Positions 45,101 through 50,823 of a stretch of DNA of 64,000 bases are shown here, piece after piece. The position numbers and the translations under genes were made by a program. Positions within the stretch are counted from its first letter, which is position 1, and the number at the start of each line of letters is the position of its first letter. The stretch is from assembly GCA_933228675.1 (NCBI GenBank), contig OW121741.1, positions 38,965,952 to 39,029,951 on the forward strand. Reading direction: 5' to 3'. The DNA comes from Stomorhina lunata. Lineage: Eukaryota; Arthropoda; Insecta; Diptera; Rhiniidae. The notes beneath the pieces are model-generated. The model had not been told where the DNA came from. It ran no database searches and saw nothing but the letters and a program-made list of their open reading frames with translations.

Positions 45101-47594
45101 TGATATAAAATTTTTCTATAGAAAATTTTTCGTATAAAAATTTTCTGTATAAAATTTTTTGTATAAAAATTTTCTGTATAAAATTTTTTGTATAAAAATT
45201 TTCTGTATAAAATTTTTTGTATAAAACTTTTCTATAGAAAATTTTTGGTATAAATCTTTTCTATAGAAAATTTTTTGTAAAAATTTTTCTATATAAAATT
45301 TTTGTTATAAAATTTTTCTGTAGAAAATTTTTGGTATAAAATTTTTCTATAAAAAATTTTTGGTATAAAAATTTTCTATACAAAATTTTTGGTTTCAAAT
45401 TTTTCTTCAGAAAATTTTTGGTATACAATTTTTCTATAAAAAATTTTTGGTATAAAATTTTTCTATAGAAAATTTTTGTTTTAAAATTCTATAAAAAAAT
45501 TTTTGATATAAAATTTTTCTATAAAAATTTTTGGTATACAATTTTTCTATAGAAAATTTTTCGTATAAAAATTTTCTGTATAAAACTTTTCTATAGAAAA
45601 TTTTTGGTATAAATCTTTTCTATAGAAAATTTTTTGTAAAAATTTTTCTATATAAAATTTTTGTTATAAAATTTTTCTGTAGAAAATTTTTGGTATAAAA
45701 TTTTTCTATACAAAATTTTTAATATAAAATTTTTCCATAGAAAATTTTGGGTATGACGTTTTCTATAGAATATTTTTGGTATAAAATTTTGCTATAGAAA
45801 ATTTTTGGTTAAAAATTCTATAAAAATTTTTGATATAAAATTTTTTTATACAAAATTTTTGGCATAAAATTTTTCTATAGAAAATTTTTGGCATAAAATT
45901 TTTTTAAAGAACATTTTAGTATAAAAGTTTCTAGAGAAAATTTTTGGTATAAAATTTTTCTATACAAAATTTTTGGTATAAAAATTTTCTATACAAAATT
46001 TTTGGTTTAAAATTTTTCTATAGAAAATTTTTGGTATAAAATTTTTCTATATATAAAATTTTTGGTATAAAATTTTTCTATAGAAAATTTTTGGTATAAA
46101 ATTTTTCTATAGAAAATTTTTGGTATAAAATTTTTTTATAGATAATTTTTGGTATAAAATGTTTCTATAGAAAATTTTTGGTATAAAATTTTTCTATAGA
46201 ACATTTTTGGTATAAAATTTTTCTGTTTTTTTTGTATAAAATTTTTCTATAAAAAATTTTTGATATTTTTGGTATAAAATTTTTCTATAGAAATTTTTTG
46301 GCATACAATTTTTCTTAGAAAATTTTTCAATAAAATATTTCTGGTATAAAATTTTTCTATAGAAAATTTTTGGTATAGAAAATTTTTGGTACAAAATTTT
46401 TCTACAGAAAATTTTTAACATAAAATTTTTCTATAGAAAATTTTTAGCATAAAATTTTTCTATAGAAAATTTTTCGTATAAAATTTTTCTATAGAAAGTT
46501 ATTGGTATAAAATGTTTCTATCGAAAATTTTTGGTATACAATTTTAGCACCAGTTAGCACCGATTTATCATAACCCACTAGGTCTCCCTTTGATTGTTAA
46601 AAAAAAGTTGTCAAAAACGAGCACAGTTTAATTGACAAGGCAACTGAGGTTCTGCTATCGGTTATCAGTTGCCATACCTTATATCATTTTGGCAACACAT
46701 TTAAACTTGAGTTGCAATACACAATGGAGCCATTAAACTTTTAGATTTCATAATGAAGGCATCGGATAATTTAAACTACGGAAAATTTTCAAAAATATTC
46801 AATTTTTTTTTTAAATTCTTAAAATTGTTCCATAATTAAAATAATTTTCATCTTTTAGCTAAAATCAAATATATTTCATAACTCCCTTATTTTACTTTCA
46901 GTACATTTGTGAAAATCACTTCCAACGTCTATCAAAAACATCGATATTTACAGGCCTCAAGGCGGTCAATCATTTCGGAAGACCCGATATGTCAAGTTTC
47001 TTGAAATTTGTACAAAAGAAACATTCATATGTAAGTAAAAGTAATTACAAAACTTAATTGCTACTAAAGTTAGATTCGAAATGTAAAAGCAAAAACAGAA
47101 AAAGTTTCGAATTTTTCAATTTATTATTGAAATCAGAATTATGATCTTATTTACGAAATACATTTTTTTGGTATTCCAGATTTATGTCCCTATTGCCGTT
47201 CTCAACTCAACTCAACTCAGTTTGGTCGTCTGCCAGTCGAGCCAACTTTCACTCAACCAAATTTTGTTTTGAATATTGCTGAACTCAACTTTTTTTAGTT
47301 CCGCAATATTAAAAAATAATTTGGTTGAGTGAAAGTTCGGTCGACTGGCAGACGACCCAACTGAGATGAGTTGAATACAGCAATAGAGACATAATATCCC
47401 TATTCCAATAACAATTACTATTACTGTTTCTATTTATAAATCATTTCAAATTTTCTTTCAAATAGGTCTCAAAAATTGGCGTATTTTCCTGCGGTCCCCG
47501 GCCTTTAACTAAGAGTGTAATGTCTGCCTGTGATGAGGTCAATAAGACTAGAAAATTACCCTACTTTATTCATCATTTTGAGAATTTCGGTTAA
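23875..47594 (+). CDS. Duox: Duox, dual oxidase (gene span; nine coding exons seen)
   Basis: Duox is a multi-pass membrane NADPH oxidase that passes electrons from cytosolic NADPH through FAD and two hemes to oxygen, releasing hydrogen peroxide outside the cell; calcium acts through EF-hands. In flies it serves gut immunity and tyrosine cross-linking of cuticle. Nine exons joined by GT-AG introns with compatible phases encode about 1477 codons: peroxidase-like ectodomain, transmembrane segment, EF-hands, six-helix heme domain, FAD and NADPH domains, and stop. Drosophila Duox is about 1540 residues, so about 60 N-terminal residues (signal peptide) are missing and lie in an upstream exon not identified. 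All exons are open and splice sites are intact, so the gene looks functional despite introns full of mobile DNA. Confidence 0.97.
24107..24141. repeat. (TA)n microsatellite at the edge of a Helitron-like repeat
   Basis: An alternating TA run directly precedes the first of two long repeats. A shorter TA run (25677-25693) separates the two copies, so this is probably the target or junction sequence of the element. Confidence 0.7.
24142..25674 (+). mobile_element. Helitron-like non-autonomous repeat, copy A
   Basis: About 1.53 kb, opening AGAATGACTATCTCGAAAAC and ending with a strong hairpin CCGAGC-AAG-GCTCGG at 25651-25665, nine to ten bases before the TA-rich edge. From about 24787 to 25560 it holds about six diverged subrepeats of about 145 bp, each with 'CGACAGGTGGCGCCACTGAA'-like and 'AACTGTACATTTGATCAT'-like phrases. 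A 3' subterminal GC hairpin, insertion in AT sequence, no coding capacity and internal tandem units resemble Helitron/Helentron-associated elements. A clear CTRR end was not found, so the class is uncertain. Confidence 0.65.
25694..27172 (+). mobile_element. Helitron-like non-autonomous repeat, copy B (tandem with copy A)
   Basis: The same order as copy A, about 90% alike by eye, opening AGAATGGCTATCTCGAAAAC and ending with the hairpin CCGAGC-AAG-GCTCGG at 27144-27158. It has about five of the roughly 145 bp subrepeats, so subrepeat number differs between copies. The two copies are head to tail with only a TA run between them. Confidence 0.65.
27173..27854. other. Duox intron sequence, unassigned
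   Basis: Contains scattered phrases like 'CTAGATCAAGCTTTTTAAG' that also occur as loose repeats in the intron at 42670-43260. No gene seen. Confidence 0.4.
27855..29658. mobile_element. Foldback element, copy 2 (about 0.85 kb inverted arms)
   Basis: The left arm starts CACAGCACAACAAAATAAAA at 27855 and the right arm ends GCTGTTGACCTGTG at 29658. The arms are inverted copies over roughly 850 bp, meeting around a unique centre near 28710-28785. The TTA at 27852-27854 and 29659-29661 could be a target duplication; copy 1 shows TGA/TAA there, so this is uncertain. Small frames at 28137-28334 (-) and 29183-29416 (+) are the same arm sequence read twice and are not genes. Confidence 0.85.
29291..30866 (+). 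repeat. Three tandem copies of a 522-527 bp unit
   Basis: The phrase TTTCGATTTTTCATGATTTT recurs at 29291, 29813 and 30340. Each unit combines the outer half of the foldback right arm with about 160 bp of flanking DNA that includes 'TTGTCGTCTCCAACTCCTCG' and 'AAAACCGGCGGTATCAAAAT'. The copies are nearly identical. The unit crosses the element boundary, so it is a local duplication after insertion and not three insertions. Confidence 0.9.
30867..31204. other. Duox intron sequence, unassigned
   Basis: Loose 'CTAACTCAAGCT' phrases like those in the intron at 42670-43260. No gene. Confidence 0.4.
31205..31466 (+). mobile_element. SINE, copy 3, diverged
   Basis: A tRNA-like head is present with the A-box-like 'GATATAGCAGGT' near 31222 and a damaged B box. 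The same body follows ('TTATTGAGTATTAGGCTATG', 'CGTAGGTCCCTTTCAATGAG') to TTCCAATTGGAATG at about 31465. The TA tail is absent. It is more diverged than the copies at 2349 and 15799. Confidence 0.75.
31467..31779. other. Unassigned intron sequence
   Basis: A 73-codon frame here starts inside the SINE and has no known motif. No gene is claimed. Confidence 0.35.
31780..33840 (-). pseudogene. RTE-like LINE remnant with a local duplication
   Basis: On the - strand, 32125-32352 encodes the start of a reverse transcriptase ('VTRLKNIKAVGAYGFPSELF' followed by 'KAGGDELIRSM'), and lower coordinates hold decayed polymerase sequence. Higher coordinates (32480-33840) hold the endonuclease part in two similar copies: about 32530-33178 and about 33183-33840 share long phrases such as 'CGAAAGACA', 'CCTGCTACTACTCACTACC' and 'CAAATCAGGCTCAGATGGAA'. 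Many stops are present. It lies antisense to Duox within its largest intron. Confidence 0.65.
33841..34439. other. Unassigned Duox intron sequence
   Basis: No open frame of note and no recognised repeat, although the inverted phrase 'ACTTTAACGAATGTTAAAGT' (33990-34009) is a small perfect palindrome-like hairpin. Confidence 0.4.
34440..34764 (-). pseudogene. Mariner transposase C-terminal fragment
   Basis: The - strand frame 34483-34764 ends with 'SNIKSKLCYQLFTSVEEAVE', the usual C-terminal block of mariner transposases, and contains 'FHHDNARSNKG', which corresponds to the second catalytic Asp region. Sequence between these blocks is degraded, and the start of the protein is absent. Confidence 0.7.
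34765..35366. other. End of the large Duox intron
   Basis: AT-rich with no gene; ends in the acceptor TTTTAG at 35361-35366. Confidence 0.6.
35367..35921 (+). CDS. Duox: Duox exon (peroxidase-like domain)
   Basis: Acceptor TTTTAG ends at 35366; donor T|GTAAG after 35921. It encodes the first large part of the peroxidase-homology ectodomain, including 'GSNRPSTRRLSRLFMGG', 'NRTALLAFFGQVVANEIV' and the conserved Cys pair region 'SGCPIEMHRIEIEKCDEMYDKEC'. The ectodomain lies outside the membrane or in the vesicle lumen. Confidence 0.97.
35990..36393 (+). CDS. Duox: Duox exon (peroxidase-like domain, LRWHN heme-region motif)
   Basis: Acceptor TTGCAG ends at 35989; donor AGT|GTAAGT after 36393 (phase 0). 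It contains 'LRWHNTLAQRIK', matching the R-x-H-N heme-proximal motif of animal peroxidases, and 'FRFGHTMIPPGIYRRD'. The 4.3 kb intron that follows holds a LINE and LINE fragments. Confidence 0.97.
36578..38099 (+). pseudogene. 5'-truncated LINE with RNase-H-type tail region (I/LOA-like) in a Duox intron
   Basis: It starts at the 'DVALLV' part of the reverse transcriptase active site and continues through 'NNGLSVNPKETELVLFTKRY' and 'AKYLGVILDKQLDF', then a decayed C-terminal region in which several frames alternate. It ends in a (CCTAA)n-like run at 38082-38098. Frames at 37517-37861 and 37714-38019 are pieces of this decayed C-terminus. The clade is an inference from the C-terminal style and tail. 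Confidence 0.65.
38100..40140 (+). pseudogene. Patchwork of LINE C-terminal fragments
   Basis: Fragments encode 'GPVCVNNEYRHRMNHELYEL' (about 38773-38840), 'ANKCLRH' (about 39302-39330) and repeats of the phrase 'CATAATCTTGCCTGGAGGCT' (near 38605, 39099 and, diverged, 39885). They resemble C-terminal ends of the RTE-like LINE at 20867-21990, in the opposite orientation, duplicated and broken. No intact frame remains. Confidence 0.55.
40141..40731. other. End of a Duox intron, unassigned
   Basis: No gene; ends in the acceptor TTTTCAG at 40725-40731. Confidence 0.55.
40732..42658 (+). CDS. Duox: Duox exon (end of peroxidase domain, first TM, EF-hands)
   Basis: This is the largest exon (1927 bp): acceptor TTTTCAG ends at 40731, donor C|GTAAGT after 42658. 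It completes the peroxidase domain ('GALNIMRGRDNGLPDYN') and then encodes a transmembrane helix ('FIYVCVFLGFVPILCAGAGY'). A basic intracellular region follows, then two canonical EF-hand loops: D-x-D-x-D-G ending in E at 42112-42147 and at 42220-42255. The last residues enter the first heme-domain helix ('FYLFLFYVITIVLFVERFI'). Both EF loops keep their calcium-binding acids. Confidence 0.98.
42670..43260. repeat. Loose tandem repeat in a Duox intron
   Basis: About a dozen diverged units of roughly 45-55 bp built on 'GCTCAAGCTTTTCTA' and 'GAAAGTCTATTGCTA'-like phrases. Similar phrases are scattered at 27230-27410, 30930-31190 and 40480-40600, so this is a family confined here to Duox introns. 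It is non-coding. Confidence 0.75.
43308..43431 (+). CDS. Duox: Duox exon (heme domain helix)
   Basis: Acceptor TTTCAG ends at 43307; donor AG|GTAAC after 43431. It encodes 'FMAEHTDLRHIMGVGIAITR' and the helix 'AASLSFCYSLLLLTMS' of the ferric-reductase-like membrane domain. It was found by continuity of phase and protein with its neighbours. Confidence 0.95.
43487..43737 (+). CDS. Duox: Duox exon (heme-ligating histidines)
   Basis: Acceptor TTCCAG ends at 43486; donor G|GTAAG after 43737. It encodes 'IQFHKIAACTALFFSVLHTV' and 'GHIVNFYHV', the helix with histidines that bind the two transmembrane hemes in NOX/DUOX enzymes, plus the following loop. Confidence 0.96.
43803..44635 (+). CDS. Duox: Duox exon (second heme helix, FAD and NADPH domains)
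   Basis: The acceptor AAG ends at 43802; donor CTG|GTGAGT after 44635. It encodes the helix 'FFWNMHTLYIGLYLLSLIHG' with the second heme histidine pair, the FAD-binding 'HSFTLTSAPHE' motif and the NADPH-binding 'GGGIGVTPYASIL' glycine loop. The open frame runs on past the donor to 44725, but that extension reads into the inverted repeat of an intronic MITE and is not part of Duox. Confidence 0.97.
44673..46724. mobile_element. MITE-like element with about 100 bp inverted ends enclosing a 29 bp minisatellite
   Basis: The left end (44673-44778) and right end (46621-46724) are inverted copies, with shared phrases TTGTGTATTG / CAATACACAA at the outer edges and GGCAACTGATAACCGATA / TATCGGTTATCAGTTGCC inside. 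Between them (about 44845-46545) lies an array of over 50 units of about 29 bp built on AAAATTTTT, CTATAGAAAA and GGTATAAAA. The element sits in the Duox intron between the exons ending at 44635 and starting at 46902. The Lys/Phe/Tyr-rich frames at 44828-45031 and 46194-46421 are array read-through, not genes. Confidence 0.85.
46902..47030 (+). CDS. Duox: Duox exon (NADPH domain)
   Basis: Acceptor TTTCAG ends at 46901; donor TAT|GTAAGT after 47030; 43 whole codons. It encodes 'YICENHFQRLSKTSIFTGLK' and the 'NHFGRPDM' block conserved in NOX enzymes. It is too short for ORF-length detection. Confidence 0.95.
47183..47393. mobile_element. Short inverted-repeat MITE in the last Duox intron
   Basis: Arms of about 80 bp are inverted copies: TATGTCCCTATTGC at the left edge matches GCAATAGAGACATA at the right edge, and GTCGTCTGCCAGTCGA matches TCGACTGGCAGACGAC. 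The spacer is about 50 bp. There is no coding capacity. Confidence 0.8.
47466..47594 (+). CDS. Duox: Duox terminal exon
   Basis: Acceptor ATAG ends at 47465; stop TAA at 47592-47594. It encodes 'VFSCGPRPLTKSVMSACDE' (the C-terminal NADPH-binding CGP motif) and ends in the conserved aromatic C-terminus 'HHFENFG' of Duox/NOX proteins. This fixes the 3' end of the gene. Confidence 0.96.
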   Translation, partial: VSKIGVFSCGPRPLTKSVMSACDEVNKTRKLPYFIHHFENFG

Positions 47595-48370
47595 ATTTTT
47601 AATATTCAAAAAAAAACTCACGCCACTTAAATAGTAAATCAGATTAATCAAAAATAAAACTCATTTGAAAACCCACTGTTTTAAAAATCAGGCATTTACA
47701 AATAAAAAATTAAAAACAAATAATTAATACAAATGATTTAAGTACTTAAATAAAGAATGTTAAAAAAAAAATACTTTCAAAAAAAAACTGCAAAATGTGA
47801 AAGAAATGTCTAATAAAACAATAAAAATTTTAGTCAAATTTTTTATATAAAGAAATTAAAAAAAAAACTGAAAATGTTCATAAAAATTAGAAATATCTAT
47901 TTATTTAAATTTTTTTTTATACATAAAATAATTATTATTTTTTGTGTTTATATTTTTTTTTATTATTTCGTTATCAGTTTTCTTAAATAATTTTTAAAAA
48001 TACTGAATAACTTATTTATTATTTTTATGTTAAATAAATTTAAGTCATTATATAAAAAAAACTTAAAAAAGAATTTTTTAATTTAATTTATTATAATTTT
48101 GGAATATTTTTACTTATTAACAAATTTGGGTAAAATTGTTAGTAGAAAAAATGAATGTAGACAATTTCTTAAAAATTCATATGCCACAAATATAAAGCGT
48201 CCATTTTGTTTAGGGGTATATGAGCTCATCACAGTATTCAAAATTTCAATGATTAAGAGTAAAGGAAGACGTTTTCTATAGTTTTTTGTAGAATTTGTGT
48301 AGCTAAAAAGAGAAAAATACAAAAATTATTAACTAATTTATTGTGCAATTTTAAAATTTAGATAATATAT
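47595..48370 (+). other. Duox 3' untranslated and downstream region
   Basis: AATAAA signals at 47653-47658 and 47749-47754 are plausible polyadenylation signals for Duox. The rest is AT-rich. A 60-codon frame at 48099-48281 has no motif. It ends at a solo LTR target duplication (ATAT, 48367-48370). Confidence 0.6.
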
Positions 48371-48760
48371 TGTCACGAATTTTTAAGTTATCCACCCCAT
48401 TGTGCAAAAGTTCACTACTTTCAATTCTTCTCCTAGTTTTCTAGAATGTTTCTGTTGATGTTGTTGTTATTCTGTTTATGTCCATAAGCAGAGCAACATG
48501 TTTCTCTTATTTGCTGTAAAGAGTATAGCAACATTTTACTCTTTTATCTACATTCCCTATCTCTCTCTGTTACTGTTAACATTAGATAATCTATTTGTGC
48601 AACGTATGTGTGAGCGTGTTATCGATCATGTGAGAATGTATTGGAACATGCATGAACTTTCGTAAGCCACATTGTTAGTGTAATCAATGCTAGAAACTCT
48701 TTTCTCTACTATAAAAGGCTGACGAACTGATATCGTGGCACAGTTTTAATTAAGACGCGT
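48371..48760 (+). repeat. Solo LTR, left part (interrupted by BEL/Pao element)
   Basis: Starts TGTCACG and, with its right part at 56580-56745, forms an LTR of about 556 bp flanked by ATAT on both sides (48367-48370 and 56746-56749). A TATAAAA box is at 48710-48716, with a likely transcription start just downstream. No internal region or partner LTR is present, so it is a solo LTR left by LTR-LTR recombination. The family (4 bp duplication) is probably Gypsy-type. Confidence 0.7.
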
Positions 48761-48846
48761 TGTAAAACACGATATGCCGCTTTTCCAGTCATTTTTCCTT
48801 CCGCTTCTTTTTTTTTACTAGTTCAAAAAATTTTTTCGAAGGACCA
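48761..48846 (-). repeat. Extra tail of the BEL/Pao insertion: second leader copy plus 16 bp of LTR end
   Basis: Beyond the 3' LTR, 48777-48846 repeats the primer site, leader and first codons of gag (as at 56116-56186), then joins the last 16 bp of the LTR (48761-48776). The 5 bp target duplication lies outside this tail, so it entered with, or formed within, the element. It is best read as what remains of a second element unit in a tandem dimer after a large deletion. Confidence 0.85.
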
Positions 48847-49234
48847 TGTAAAACACGATATGTTTTATTTGAGTAGTTGTAAGATACTGATTTTATTTTA
48901 TTTAATTTAAATCTTAAATGCTAATAACACTATTTTTAAAACTAGTCTAGACTACCTGCTTAAGAACATATGTGGCCACATTTGTTATCTTATATTTATT
49001 TGGGTTTCATTTTTACCCTTAATTTTAAAACGCATGTGTTTCCACTTAAGTAATAAAACTATGCACACATGCGTAGAATGATAATTTTTACCTAAATCTA
49101 TTTATATTTTAAATATTAGTAATCCTTATATTCTTATGAAAATCCCTGCTGATAAATAGCAACCATAAATGTATATACATATATATAAAGATTAAAAAAT
49201 ATACAAACTAAATTATGTTCAAGACATTTGAACA
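48847..49234 (-). repeat. 3' LTR of the BEL/Pao element
   Basis: 388 bp, identical by eye to 56187-56574. On the - strand it begins TGTTCAAATG inside the last codons of env. Confidence 0.92.
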
Positions 49235-50823
49235 TTCTGCCGGGCAACTAGTGGAGCAGGCGGAGTAATATCTATCTTAACTACATTTTTGGTTTTACAA
49301 CATTTCTTCTTAATAATTAAACAAACTAATATAAACATAGTTATACAAATTACGATTAAAGAGGTATGACCTGATATTACATGTAACTGCAACTCCCTTA
49401 GCTTAACGTTCTTCGATTTCATTATATTGACATCTTTTTGCAGTTGTTCAATAGATACCGTATTATTAATTATGGATATGTCGAAAGGTTTAACCAATTT
49501 ACTTTGTACTTTATCACCTTGCACTTCCCATGATGACGTCTGAATTGAAGATTTCTTTTCAGATGCAAGATTATTTGAAGCTACTAGAGAAATTCCTTCA
49601 TATGTTGCTGCACATCCATCGGCTAATTGTAGTATACCTTTAGCTGGTAATGTTATCCAGCTTCTATTTCCCAGTCCACAATTGACAGACAGCATGAAGT
49701 TGTCGAATATTGTAAATATCCATTGATTTCCTTGGGATAATTCTTTCCAAATGCTCTTTCTAGGAACAGCTTCAAATAGGCATTCAGCATGGCGAGATTG
49801 TTTTAGAGCTGAGACTTCGCAAGATCTTTCAATAGCTGGCTTCCATGGCATATTTCCGGCACAGTTGTAATACCCCTGAAGATTTCTTCCACATTTATTT
49901 AATTGCGCCAGAGACATTAAATAGTACATGTTAGTGGCAAAATTGTAGACGATAAACTCATTTTGCACTATTGGCATGACAGCGCTAGCCCCTATTTCTA
50001 TTGGGAGCCTTATCATCTGGTACACCTCAGAAATATGAGTGGTGACTAAGGGTATTTCTAATTGAACAATAAGTTTTGATTCAATTATTGCACCTTTAGC
50101 TTTCAAATCATGATAAACTTCTTTCAACTCAGTTCCAGTTGCCTTTCCAGGAAGTGCTAAATTATTTGGAAGCACCTTTTCAATTTCATGTAGTTCATGC
50201 TGAAGCTGAGATGGCGTCAGCAAATCTGTATTTATATGCCCGTGATTGACATCTATCAAAAGATTTATTATTGATGACTGCACCCTGGAACACTCATCTA
50301 TCATCAGATTTAATTGTGTTGTCATTACAGTGAAAAGAAGCGTCCTTTGCTGCGCAGCTACCTCTTTATTAACCTCAGCACAGAATCGCTTTAAATGTTC
50401 TGACATCTTTTGAAAATTTCTGTTGACATCTTCTGTGGTTTTCTTAAGAATATTGATAGTTGAATCAACCACTGTTGTTTGCTCCTTTATTAACATATTC
50501 AAATCCTTTTGATTACCAAAAATGATCTTCATATTTTGTTCCATTTGCTCACGATCATTTGCATCCATCATTCCAAAGAGGATGTTATATATTGATCCCA
50601 CAAATTCAAAAGGAGCTCTTTTATTTCTTGTTTTGACAAAAAGTAGTTCATTATTTTGAACAAGCAATTTGTATCTACGATCCATAGCAGCCATCACCAT
50701 ATTACATGAGTCCCTGAACTCATTCAATTTTCCGCATTCCTCATCTATTTTTTTATAATTTGACCAATTTTTAGTAGCTCCTCGTAGTATAATTCGAGAT
50801 CGTAGTACACTATTAAATTCCAT
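49219..50823 (-). CDS. env: Envelope-like fusion glycoprotein (baculovirus F type), N-terminus in another frame
   Basis: 534 codons. A furin-type R-N-K-R site is at 66-69, followed by a hydrophobic 'APFEFVGSIYNILFGMMD' fusion-peptide-like stretch. A long coiled-coil region, several Cys residues, a transmembrane helix at about 486-504 and a short basic cytoplasmic tail complete it. This layout is that of baculovirus F-like envelopes of insect retroelements. The signal peptide and first ectodomain residues lie in the end of the gag-pol frame, and the two frames meet at a 7-base A-run (50748-50754). The stop falls 16 bases inside the 3' LTR. The product would be a membrane-fusion protein; here it is split. 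Confidence 0.85.
   Translation of the reverse strand: MEFNSVLRSRIILRGATKNWSNYKKIDEECGKLNEFRDSCNMVMAAMDRRYKLLVQNNELLFVKTRNKRAPFEFVGSIYNILFGMMDANDREQMEQNMKIIFGNQKDLNMLIKEQTTVVDSTINILKKTTEDVNRNFQKMSEHLKRFCAEVNKEVAAQQRTLLFTVMTTQLNLMIDECSRVQSSIINLLIDVNHGHINTDLLTPSQLQHELHEIEKVLPNNLALPGKATGTELKEVYHDLKAKGAIIESKLIVQLEIPLVTTHISEVYQMIRLPIEIGASAVMPIVQNEFIVYNFATNMYYLMSLAQLNKCGRNLQGYYNCAGNMPWKPAIERSCEVSALKQSRHAECLFEAVPRKSIWKELSQGNQWIFTIFDNFMLSVNCGLGNRSWITLPAKGILQLADGCAATYEGISLVASNNLASEKKSSIQTSSWEVQGDKVQSKLVKPFDISIINNTVSIEQLQKDVNIMKSKNVKLRELQLHVISGHTSLIVICITMFILVCLIIKKKCCKTKNVVKIDITPPAPLVARQNVQMS

Noticed and set aside
44828..46421. Lys/Phe/Tyr-rich frames that look like a repetitive protein.
   Set aside because: They are read-through of the 29 bp minisatellite in a Duox intron.
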